DNA of 11,926 bases, from NCBI GenBank assembly GCA_041179245.1, contig JBEGTT010000199.1, positions 1 to 11,926 on the forward strand, in the 5' to 3' direction. The position numbers and the translations under genes were made by a program. This DNA is from JBEGTT01 sp041179245. Its GTDB lineage: Bacteria; Pseudomonadota; Gammaproteobacteria; Burkholderiales; Rhodocyclaceae. Under the pieces are notes generated by a model. The model was not told where the DNA came from, searched no databases, and was given only the letters and a program-made list of their open reading frames with translations. Positions 1 through 5,898 of the stretch are shown here, one piece after another. Within the stretch, counting starts at the first letter, position 1. Each line of letters opens with the position of its first letter.

Positions 1-439
1 GTTGAGCTTCGTCGGGCAATTGGCTTTTGAACTCATCGGCCTGAAAACCCCACAGGGAAATGAGGTTGCCAATTCCAGGGTCGAATAGAAACTTACCCTG
101 ACTAGAGAGAGCCTGAGCTTCACGGATTAAACCAGCTAATTCAGGTGTAACTTGGTGGGGCTTACCTTTAGCGATATCCATATTGAGCGCGGTTAGCTCA
201 GAAGGTTTCCACGCATGGTATTGATGATGAAGGCGATCAAATTCACGAAGGACCTTCGAAATGGCTGCTTTAGCTACAGCTGCTTGAGTACCGGCGACGA
301 GGACTTCAACACGGGTACCAAAGACAAAAGACTCTTGCTGTTCCAGAGTGGGCCGAGAGCATCCCGATTGGAACCACACCAAACACGCCAGTAAAAAGTA
401 GTAGTGAAATTTAAGGCCGGGAGAATGGTGTAGGTTCAT
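1..439 (-). CDS. apbE: FAD:protein FMN transferase (ApbE family), 3' part missing
   Basis: I translated this gene by hand from ATG at 439-437; it runs off the left edge, so only the first 146 residues are present. ApbE enzymes attach FMN covalently to Ser/Thr of target proteins such as RnfG/RnfD and NqrB/NqrC, outside the cytoplasmic membrane. Visible features are a hydrophobic N-terminus (about residues 13-24) followed by SGC at 25-27, a possible but atypical lipobox. Next come FGTRVEV (40-46), matching the family's early strand, then WKPSELTALN (77-86), and FDPGIGNLISLWGF (119-132), close to the family motif ending in LWGF. It is divergent from nifL. ApbE beside nifLA suggests it serves an Rnf complex that feeds electrons to nitrogenase, but no rnf gene lies in the window. 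The ribosome-binding site is weak (GAG directly before ATG), so the exact start is less sure than the family. Confidence 0.85.
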   Translation of the reverse strand, partial: MNLHHSPGLKFHYYFLLACLVWFQSGCSRPTLEQQESFVFGTRVEVLVAGTQAAVAKAAISKVLREFDRLHHQYHAWKPSELTALNMDIAKGKPHQVTPELAGLIREAQALSSQGKFLFDPGIGNLISLWGFQADEFKSQLPDEAQ

Positions 440-631
440 CTCGCAATACTAATCTGAGTCGACGCGTGAAACCATATTTGGATCAGCGATGATTGGTCGA
501 TAGATGCCGCGCGATCATTGCCTATGGGGTTGTGCCGTTATCGCAGAGACTGTGCCAAGTTGCTCATACGGTTTTGAAACAAGGCTAAATGGTGCATGAA
601 ACCAAGGTTTGTGCGTTTTTGGTGCTGAAAT

Positions 632-647
632 TGTCACAAAGATAACA
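632..647. promoter_or_regulatory. NifA upstream activator site before nifL
   Basis: TGTCACAAAGATAACA fits the NifA site TGT-N10-ACA exactly. It lies about 115-130 bp before the transcription start predicted from the sigma-54 promoter at 737-752, inside the usual range for NifA sites. A short motif like this can arise by chance, so the call rests mainly on the paired promoter. The site is palindromic and could in principle act toward apbE as well. Confidence 0.6.
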
Positions 648-736
648 AACGAACTTGGCAGATTTTCTCGTTGGATTTCCTACATTTCCGCCTATTTGTC
701 GGCTTTGTTCCAAGGTTTTGCCGAGGGATGAGATTG

Positions 737-752
737 CGGCACGCTTAATGCT
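737..752 (+). promoter_or_regulatory. Sigma-54 (-24/-12) promoter of nifLA
   Basis: CGGCACGCTTAATGCT matches the consensus TGGCACG-N4-TTGCW at all but two fixed positions. The invariant GG (738-739) and GC (750-751) are separated by exactly 10 bp. Transcription would start near 763, leaving a short leader that contains the nifL ribosome-binding site AGGAG at 774-778. It implies activation by an enhancer-binding protein such as NifA or NtrC. Confidence 0.75.
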
Positions 753-785
753 CAATCCCTTCAAGAGACATTCAGGAGAATAACC

Positions 786-2342
786 ATGTCAGCAGCTATG
801 CAACTCGATTCAACGCAACAACTGCAGGAGGTCGTCGGCGCTGCACTGGTGGCAGGGTTACCCATCGAAGCCTACCAACAGGCTGTGGATCAAGCCGATT
901 TGGCGGTTTCAATTACCGATTCAGCGGCCAAGATTCTGTTCGTTAACCAGGCGTTTTCCCGAGTTACGGGCTATGCGCCTGAAGAAATTGTGGGCCAAAA
1001 CCAATCAGTATTATCTAACCGAACAACGCCAAGCTGGTTGTATCAGGAAATGTGGTTGAGTTTGTCTGCCGCCAAAGCGTGGTCTGGCCGATTGCTCAAT
1101 AAAAATAAAAATGGTGACACCTATCTTGCCGAACTGACGGTTTCCCCGGTGATTGATGATGCCGGACATATCACCCATTTTTTGGGGATGCACCGAGACG
1201 TGACCGAGTTGCACCGTCTGGAACGCTTAGTCAGGAATCAGAAAAAATTGATTGAATCCGTGATCGATGGCGCGCCCGTTGCCTTCTGTTTGATCGACCA
1301 TCTTGGTCGCGTGATGCTGGACAACCAAGCCTACAAAAAGCTGGTCAGTGATTTGAATGTTCGCGAGCCGGCGTTATCGCTCATGGACAGCTTGTTGCCC
1401 GCATGGCGTCAGCGATTTGAAGAAGATCCCGAGCAATGTGCATTTGCTGTGCGAGAAACCCGCATCGACCGTTCCGTGGGTGGTTCGCGTTGGTTATCGG
1501 TGACTTGCCAAGTCATCGAGACCCAAAGTGACTGTGTCGACAGTTATTTCTCCGGAGCAGGGGCCGCTGGCCTGTTATTGGTGATTTCGGACATCACCAG
1601 CTTGAGGATTGAGCAGGAACGCACGCGTGCTGCCACCTTAAAAGGGGCCTTGGCTGATGTCGAGCGGACGGCGGCGATTCGAGAAAGTCTTTCTGCTGCG
1701 ATCTACAAACTGGGCGAGCCGATGAACGTGATGTCGTCGGTGGTGAGTTTGTTGCAACGGCGCGACCCTAGCAGTGCTGCGGTGTTGCTGAGTGCACTCA
1801 ACACTAGCCGTGATTACACAGAATCCTTACGCGAAATGATTCCACGAGGTTCTCCGGAGGGTGAAACCAGTGTGAATCTCAATGAAGTGCTGCGTGATGT
1901 CTTGGATTTGAGCACGGGGCAAATGCTGTCATCGGGGGTCATGGTGGATTGGAATCCGGTGATGACATTGCCCAATATGGTGGGTCGCCCTTTGCAATTA
2001 AGAATGTTATTCAAAGCGTTGATGGATAACGCCATCGAAGCTATGGATGTTAAAGGTTGGAGTCGGCGCGAGATGAGTATTACCAGTGCCGTGCACAGGG
2101 ACTGTATCCAGATCAAGGTGGCAGATACCGGCCCGGGAATTCCCGTTGAGTTGCGTTCTTGTGTATTTGAGCCTTTTTTTACCAAGAAAAGCGGCAAAGG
2201 AAAGGGCCAGCATATGGGGACGGGTCTGTCACGGGCTTATCAAGTCGTGCTCGATCATGGTGGCTTAATTGACATTGAAGATAGCGCAGGTGGCGGTTGC
2301 ACCATGGTGGTGGAGTTTGGTTTGAACGGCGAGCCGATTTAA
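786..2342 (+). CDS. nifL: Nitrogen fixation negative regulator NifL
   Basis: NifL is a cytoplasmic anti-activator that binds NifA and blocks it when oxygen or fixed nitrogen is present. The 518 residues match the family length. The N-terminal PAS domain (about 30-145) is the flavin redox sensor type, with QAFSRVTGY (55-63), LAELTVSPV (114-122) and LGMHRDVTELH (133-143). A second PAS-like region spans about 150-275. A GHKL ATP-binding domain follows, with N box DNAIEAM (414-420), G1 DTGPGIP (447-453), F box FEPFF (461-465) and G2 MGTGLS (477-482). The position of the usual phospho-acceptor histidine reads AAIYKL, with Tyr307 in place of His; NifL does not work by phosphotransfer, so this fits. 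AGGAG sits 7 bp before the ATG. The stop is 12 bp before nifA, so the pair is one operon, likely driven by the sigma-54 promoter at 737-752. Confidence 0.95.
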   Translation: MSAAMQLDSTQQLQEVVGAALVAGLPIEAYQQAVDQADLAVSITDSAAKILFVNQAFSRVTGYAPEEIVGQNQSVLSNRTTPSWLYQEMWLSLSAAKAWSGRLLNKNKNGDTYLAELTVSPVIDDAGHITHFLGMHRDVTELHRLERLVRNQKKLIESVIDGAPVAFCLIDHLGRVMLDNQAYKKLVSDLNVREPALSLMDSLLPAWRQRFEEDPEQCAFAVRETRIDRSVGGSRWLSVTCQVIETQSDCVDSYFSGAGAAGLLLVISDITSLRIEQERTRAATLKGALADVERTAAIRESLSAAIYKLGEPMNVMSSVVSLLQRRDPSSAAVLLSALNTSRDYTESLREMIPRGSPEGETSVNLNEVLRDVLDLSTGQMLSSGVMVDWNPVMTLPNMVGRPLQLRMLFKALMDNAIEAMDVKGWSRREMSITSAVHRDCIQIKVADTGPGIPVELRSCVFEPFFTKKSGKGKGQHMGTGLSRAYQVVLDHGGLIDIEDSAGGGCTMVVEFGLNGEPI

Positions 2343-2354
2343 GGGAGCAAGGTT

Positions 2355-3980
2355 ATGACTGAACATTTCTCCCATGTGGTGCACGGGGTGCATGACGCGC
2401 ATGACACATCCTACTGTCGCACTCACGAGTTGCATTTGACACAGTTTTCGGCGTTGTACGCCGTGAGCCGGGTATTGAGTCGTTCTTTAAATTTCCAAGA
2501 TACCTTGCGAGATGTGTTGCGCGTGTTGCATGACGAGGCGGGTTTGTTGCATGGACTCGTGACGGTGGTTAATCCAGAGGACGGTAGTTTGGCGGCCCAC
2601 GTTATTCATGACCCCGCCGGCGTTGCGCCTCCAGATGTGCAATATCAGCCGGGCGAAGGGGTTTTGGGATTCATGTTAGAGAAACCGCGCACGGTGGTGT
2701 TAGCCAAAGTAGCTGAGGAGCCTCGGTTTCTGAACCGCTTAGGCATCTATCGCCAAGACTTACCGTTTATCGCGGTGCCGATTAAGGTCGCAGGCAATTT
2801 GCAGGGCGTGTTAGCCGTCCAGCCTGAAACAGAAAACGATGGATTGCTTGAAGATCGTAGTCAGTTCGTCGAAATGGTCGCCAACTTAATCGGGCAAAGC
2901 CTGCGGCTTTCGATGGATGTGGCGCAAGAAAAGTCTACCTTGGTTGAAGAGCGCGATTCTTTGCGGCGCACGGTGCGGCAGAAATTCGGTTTTGACAGTA
3001 TGGTGGGCCATTCCACCGTGATGCGCCGCATCTTTGAGCAAGTGCGGATGGTGGCTAAATGGAATACCACCGTTCTGATTCGCGGAGAAACCGGAACCGG
3101 GAAAGAGCTGATCGCCAACGCTATTCACTACAACTCGCCGAGAGCGCGCAATGCCCTAGTTCGTTTGAACTGTGCGGCTTTGCCGGAAAACTTGCTGGAG
3201 TCCGAATTGTTTGGACATGAGCGGGGGGCGTTTACGGGGGCAGTGGAAAGCCGCAAAGGGCGATTTGAACAAGCGCACGGCGGAACCTTGTTCTTGGATG
3301 AGATCGGTGAAATTTCTCCGCCATTTCAAGCCAAATTACTCCGCGTTTTACAAGAAGGCGAGTTTGAACGGGTGGGCGGTAGCCGCACCATTCGGGTGGA
3401 TGTTCGGATCATTGCAGCAACCCATCGGGACTTGGAAACTGCGGTTGATGAAGGCGATTTCCGCGAGGATTTGTTTTATCGCTTGAATGTGATGCCGCTA
3501 TTTTTACCGCCGTTACGCGAGCGCCCAGAAGACATTCCCGAAATTGCTCGCCATTTACTGACCAAAATCGGTAACGAACAGAAACGTCGTTTGGTGTTGA
3601 GCGATGTCGCGCAGCGCCGTTTAGCGCAGCATGACTGGCCGGGCAATGTGCGGGAGTTGGAGAACTGTCTGGAGCGGGCGGCGGTGTTGTCAGAGGATGG
3701 GCGCATCGAAGTGGATTCGATTCGTTTCCCAAGTGCACGGGAACGTCCAAGTGGGCGGGCACAGGCGATAAATTTGTCCTCAGCACCAGTGATAGCCGTG
3801 CGTGCGTCAACGGCACCTGTAGATTTAGAGGATTCGGACTTATCTGAGCGAGAAAAGGTGATCGCTGCATTGGAACAATCGGGTTGGGTACAAGCCAAAG
3901 CCGCTCGTGTGCTGGGTATGACGCCACGCCAAATTGCTTACCGGATTCAAACCTTGAATATTGAGGTCAAACAGTTTTGA
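2355..3980 (+). CDS. nifA: Nif-specific sigma-54 activator NifA
   Basis: NifA binds TGT-N10-ACA sites and uses ATP hydrolysis to open sigma-54 promoters of nif genes. The 541 residues hold a GAF domain (about 40-190) and an AAA+ domain (about 212-450). The AAA+ domain has Walker A GETGTGKE (244-251), the sigma-54 contact loop GAFTGA (291-296), Walker B TLFLDE (311-316) and WPGNVRELENCLERA (428-442). A C-terminal Fis-type helix-turn-helix lies at about 512-533. The linker before the helix-turn-helix has no C-X4-C motif, so this is the NifL-controlled type rather than the intrinsically oxygen-sensitive alphaproteobacterial type. GGAG at 2344-2347 is well spaced from the ATG. The N-terminus is odd: His at 4, 7, 10, 13 and 16, then Cys21-X2-His24-X2-His27. 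No other in-frame ATG occurs before the GAF domain, so this tail appears real. Confidence 0.96.
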   Translation: MTEHFSHVVHGVHDAHDTSYCRTHELHLTQFSALYAVSRVLSRSLNFQDTLRDVLRVLHDEAGLLHGLVTVVNPEDGSLAAHVIHDPAGVAPPDVQYQPGEGVLGFMLEKPRTVVLAKVAEEPRFLNRLGIYRQDLPFIAVPIKVAGNLQGVLAVQPETENDGLLEDRSQFVEMVANLIGQSLRLSMDVAQEKSTLVEERDSLRRTVRQKFGFDSMVGHSTVMRRIFEQVRMVAKWNTTVLIRGETGTGKELIANAIHYNSPRARNALVRLNCAALPENLLESELFGHERGAFTGAVESRKGRFEQAHGGTLFLDEIGEISPPFQAKLLRVLQEGEFERVGGSRTIRVDVRIIAATHRDLETAVDEGDFREDLFYRLNVMPLFLPPLRERPEDIPEIARHLLTKIGNEQKRRLVLSDVAQRRLAQHDWPGNVRELENCLERAAVLSEDGRIEVDSIRFPSARERPSGRAQAINLSSAPVIAVRASTAPVDLEDSDLSEREKVIAALEQSGWVQAKAARVLGMTPRQIAYRIQTLNIEVKQF

Positions 3981-3998
3981 AGCAAAAAATGTGGGTTT

Positions 3999-4014
3999 TG
4001 TCGGAATCCTGACA
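3999..4014. promoter_or_regulatory. NifA upstream activator site before the ferredoxin-nifF operon
   Basis: TGTCGGAATCCTGACA is a perfect TGT-N10-ACA with extended symmetry (TGTC and GACA ends). Its centre is about 75 bp before the start expected from the sigma-54 promoter at 4056-4071. Together with that promoter and the IHF-like site between them, it forms a complete NifA-dependent control region. Confidence 0.8.
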
Positions 4015-4027
4015 CTCATTGTTTTTG

Positions 4028-4040
4028 TAATACGTTGATT
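4028..4040 (-). promoter_or_regulatory. IHF-like DNA-bending site
   Basis: TAATACGTTGATT is an exact match to the complement of the IHF consensus WATCAA-N4-TTR. It sits between the NifA site and the -24/-12 promoter, where IHF is known to bend nif promoters so that NifA reaches the polymerase. A match this short could be chance, but the position is right. Confidence 0.55.
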
Positions 4041-4055
4041 TTAAAGAAACTGTGC

Positions 4056-4071
4056 TGGCACTTCCCTTGCA
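4056..4071 (+). promoter_or_regulatory. Sigma-54 (-24/-12) promoter of the ferredoxin-nifZ-like-nifF operon
   Basis: TGGCACTTCCCTTGCA matches TGGCAC-N5-TTGCA at every fixed position, with correct spacing of GG and GC. Transcription would begin near 4082, just before the ribosome-binding site AGGAG at 4090-4094. Confidence 0.9.
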
Positions 4072-4100
4072 ATTGCTCTCTCATTAACGAGGAGATTGTA

Positions 4101-4433
4101 ATGAGTGGAAAACCCAAGAAACATGTATTGGTCTGTGTGCAAGGTCGCCCCGCTGGACATCCTCGGGGTTCTTGTCAAGACAAAGGTTGTGCAGCGGTTT
4201 GGCAGAAATTTTCGGATGAGTGGTCATCCAGAAATTTGTGGAATGCCGGCCTGATGTTGACTAATACGGGCTGTTTGGGGCCTTGTCATTTGGGGCCGAG
4301 TGTTTTGGTTTATCCCGATTCGATCATGTATACCGGCGTTAAACCTGAAGATGTCGGCACAATCATTGATGAACATTTGATGTTCGACCAGCCAGTTGAA
4401 CGCTTGCTAGCCCCTCCTGATGTTTGGAGCTAA
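4101..4433 (+). CDS. Thioredoxin-fold [2Fe-2S] ferredoxin, nif-associated
   Basis: The 110-residue protein has the cysteine pattern of thioredoxin-like [2Fe-2S] ferredoxins, the Clostridium pasteurianum and Aquifex type. Cys12 is in VLVCVQGRP, Cys25 in RGSC, and Cys58 and Cys62 are in TGCLGPC, followed by LGPSVLVYP and the GVKPEDV segment common in this family. An extra Cys30 lies five residues after Cys25. The likely role is one-electron transfer to or around nitrogenase; clostridial members are known to associate with the MoFe protein. The ATG at 4101 is preferred because AGGAG ends 6 bp before it. A longer in-frame reading from 4035 would start inside the promoter region, upstream of the predicted transcript. 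It is the first gene of an operon with the NifZ-domain gene and nifF. Which exact nif ferredoxin name applies is uncertain, so no symbol is given. Confidence 0.88.
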   Translation: MSGKPKKHVLVCVQGRPAGHPRGSCQDKGCAAVWQKFSDEWSSRNLWNAGLMLTNTGCLGPCHLGPSVLVYPDSIMYTGVKPEDVGTIIDEHLMFDQPVERLLAPPDVWS

Positions 4434-4447
4434 ACCGGAGAAAAACC

Positions 4448-4717
4448 ATGGAAGACTTCAAATACGATATTGGCGACCTCGTGTATGCCGCTGAGGATAT
4501 TCTTAACGACGGCGGCATGCCGGGTGTTGCCGAAGAAGAAGGCTTGATCGCTCCTGCTGGAATGCGCGGCGTGATTGTCGAATATGGTCGTGCAGAAGCA
4601 GACGAGAAACAGCATGTGTATCTGGTGCGTTTCGAAAATGGGCTAGATGGCAACTTGGGTAATCCGGTAGGCTGCTTGCCGGAAGAGCTAACGCAAGAAG
4701 AATCTGTCGCGCCCTAA
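4448..4717 (+). CDS. Short NifZ-domain protein
   Basis: This 89-residue protein is acidic and soluble. It shows the NifZ signature in shortened form: IGDLVYAAEDILNDGGMPG (8-26), then GLIAPAGMRGVIVEYG (32-47) and VYLVRFENG (57-65). NifZ proteins assist late maturation of the nitrogenase MoFe protein. A separate full-length NifZ of 155 residues is encoded at 10951-11418, so this is a paralogue with probably one domain. GGAG at 4437-4440 supports the ATG at 4448; a TTG start at 4424 would overlap the ferredoxin end and lacks such support. It starts 14 bp after the ferredoxin and ends 4 bp before nifF, so it is co-transcribed from the sigma-54 promoter. Its exact role, perhaps tied to electron delivery, is unknown. 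Confidence 0.8.
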   Translation: MEDFKYDIGDLVYAAEDILNDGGMPGVAEEEGLIAPAGMRGVIVEYGRAEADEKQHVYLVRFENGLDGNLGNPVGCLPEELTQEESVAP

Positions 4718-4721
4718 TCTT

Positions 4722-5255
4722 ATGCGCAAGATCGGCATTTTTTTTGGTACGGACACCGGCCGTACGCGGCTGGTGGCCAAACAAATCGCCAAAAAACTCG
4801 GTGACCTTGCCGCCGTGCCGGTGAATATCGGGCGAACAAGCATGGCGGATTTTCTCGCCTACGACGCCCTGATTTTGGGGAGTTCAACGCTAGGTGCTGG
4901 CGAGTTACCGGGATTGTCCGTGGGACTGACACAGCCGAGCTGGGAAGAGTTTTTGCCGCAACTGGCCGAGGCTGACTTGTCCGGTAAAACCATCGCCATT
5001 TACGGTTTGGGTGACCAAACAAAATACCCGGATGAATTTGTCGACGCGATAGGCATTCTGCACGATGCCGTGGTGGCCAGAGGTGCTCGGGTAGTGGGTT
5101 TCTGGCAGACCGAGGGTTACATCTTTAATGCCTCGAAGGCCGTTGAAGGTGAGCACTTCTTGGGGCTGGCGCTGGATCAGATTAATCAGCCTTTGCAGAC
5201 CGAGGCACGGCTGGATGCTTGGTTAACACAAATACACCCAGCCTTGGTACTTTAA
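4722..5255 (+). CDS. nifF: Nitrogenase-type flavodoxin NifF
   Basis: This is an FMN-binding electron carrier of 177 residues, the usual length of a long-chain flavodoxin, that reduces nitrogenase Fe protein. Visible are the phosphate-binding loop FFGTDTGRTR (7-16), the 60s loop SSTLGAGELPG (54-64), SWEEFLPQL (73-81), the 90s FMN loop YGLGDQTKYPDEFVDAIG (94-111) and WQTEGYIF (128-135). The sequence follows Azotobacter NifF closely throughout, in particular GELPGLS, SWEEFLP and the segment HFLGLALDQINQ. There is no good ribosome-binding site; the start lies 4 bp after the NifZ-like stop, which suggests translational coupling. Its 3' end overlaps the convergent Mop gene by 4 bp, and no terminator is visible there. 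It would be induced with the ferredoxin by NifA. Confidence 0.92.
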   Translation: MRKIGIFFGTDTGRTRLVAKQIAKKLGDLAAVPVNIGRTSMADFLAYDALILGSSTLGAGELPGLSVGLTQPSWEEFLPQLAEADLSGKTIAIYGLGDQTKYPDEFVDAIGILHDAVVARGARVVGFWQTEGYIFNASKAVEGEHFLGLALDQINQPLQTEARLDAWLTQIHPALVL

Positions 5256-5680
5256 GCAGGAATCCCTAGCACGACATGGCTGGCTTTAATCAAAGCGCTG
5301 GCGGCAACACCCCGCTTGAGTCCAAGTTCCATCACCGCTTCATTGGTAATCACGGCATACACCAGCGTTCCGCCGCTGAGTTGAATCCCGATTTCGCTAT
5401 TGACGGCCCCTTTTTCAACCGTCTTGACGGTGCCGGTCAACTGATTGCGGGCACTGAATTTCACATTGCCTTCCCCAGCTAACACCATGACCCACGGGGC
5501 TTTGACGTAAGCAATCGCGGGTTTGCCAACGGTCAGCCCTAAGGACTGAACGCTGCCTTCGGTCACGATGGCAATGATGCGATCCCCGCCTGCCGTGGTG
5601 AGTTCAATTTCGGCATTGACCTTGCCATCGACCAAGGCACTGATGGTGCCTTCAAAGACGTTACGTGCGCTGATTTTCAT
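5252..5680 (-). CDS. Molybdate-binding Mop protein with two Mop domains
   Basis: The 142-residue cytoplasmic protein is two tandem Mop (TOBE) repeats. The first runs from MKISARNVFEGTI (1-13) to about 68; the second from VKFSARNQLTGTV (73-85) to the end. Each repeat has the SARN start and a matching VTEGSVQSLGL or ITNEAVMELGL segment. Proteins of this kind (ModG or Mop) bind molybdate or tungstate as oligomers and buffer the intracellular pool. AGGAG lies just before the ATG. The gene is divergent from modE, and a ModE-type operator (5724-5755) lies about 45 bp upstream of its start. Strong expression under ModE control is plausible, with the direction of control unknown. The name modG would fit the two-domain form but is not certain. 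Confidence 0.9.
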   Translation of the reverse strand: MKISARNVFEGTISALVDGKVNAEIELTTAGGDRIIAIVTEGSVQSLGLTVGKPAIAYVKAPWVMVLAGEGNVKFSARNQLTGTVKTVEKGAVNSEIGIQLSGGTLVYAVITNEAVMELGLKRGVAASALIKASHVVLGIPA

Positions 5681-5723
5681 CTTGTTCTCCTGAATGTCTG
5701 GGTTACGTTTTCGGCTGGCCTAA

Positions 5724-5755
5724 TTTTCGCTGTATACAAAACGTTATAGCGAAAA
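5724..5755. promoter_or_regulatory. ModE-type operator proximal to the Mop gene
   Basis: This 32-bp imperfect inverted repeat has outer arms TTTTCGCT and AGCGAAAA that are perfectly complementary. The core reads TCGCTGTATA-N6-GTTATAGCGA, close to the ModE consensus ATCGNTATATA-N6-TATATANCGAT. Read toward the Mop gene, it contains TATAAC, which could be a -10 element, so bound ModE would probably block that promoter. Confidence 0.7.
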
Positions 5756-5856
5756 GCAGGGTGTGTATCTAATGTAACGAACACCATTTTCACTATTCAA
5801 CCATAACGGCGGGCATGAATCCGGTAAAAATCTTGGTCAAAACATAAAAAACCGTT

Positions 5857-5884
5857 ATCGTTATATACGTAACAACATAACGTA
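5857..5884. promoter_or_regulatory. ModE-type operator proximal to modE
   Basis: The left arm ATCGTTATATA (5857-5867) matches the ModE consensus half ATCGNTATATA perfectly. After 6 bp, AACATAACGTA (5874-5884) is a fair match to the other half. The site ends at the ribosome-binding site AGGAG (5884-5888) of modE and covers a TATATA that could be its -10 element. It implies autoregulation of modE and the downstream mod genes by molybdate-bound ModE. Confidence 0.75.
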
Positions 5885-5898
5885 GGAGTTGCGACAAA

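Larger units (their letters stand above)
440..785. other. apbE-nifL intergenic regulatory region
   Basis: These 346 bases separate two divergent genes. I found no convincing open reading frame in them. The right half holds a NifA-type upstream site (632-647) and a sigma-54 promoter (737-752), listed separately. Two direct TGGTGC hexamers lie at 590-595 and 620-625, 30 bp apart. They resemble half-sites of the NtrC operator, but neither has a good inverted partner. No clear promoter for apbE is visible on the minus strand. Confidence 0.6.

Noticed and set aside
656..671. TTGGCAGATTTTCTCG as a sigma-54 promoter
   Set aside because: The -24 half is fair, but the required GC is absent 10 bp after GG; the element at 737-752 fits much better.
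3409..3927. Long open frames on the minus strand (172 and 140 codons) opposite the 3' part of nifA
   Set aside because: They lie antisense to the well-conserved AAA+ and helix-turn-helix regions, have no ribosome-binding site or recognisable domains, and look like by-products of nifA codon use.
4035..4100. N-terminal extension of the ferredoxin beginning at TTG 4035
   Set aside because: It begins upstream of and runs through the sigma-54 promoter, before the predicted transcript start. The ATG at 4101 has a proper ribosome-binding site and the family start.
4424..4447. TTG start for the short NifZ-domain gene
   Set aside because: It overlaps the end of the ferredoxin gene, while the ATG at 4448 has GGAG at good spacing and gives the family-like N-terminus.
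5276..5482. Small plus-strand frame opposite the Mop gene
   Set aside because: It is antisense to the conserved second Mop domain and has no start signals of its own.
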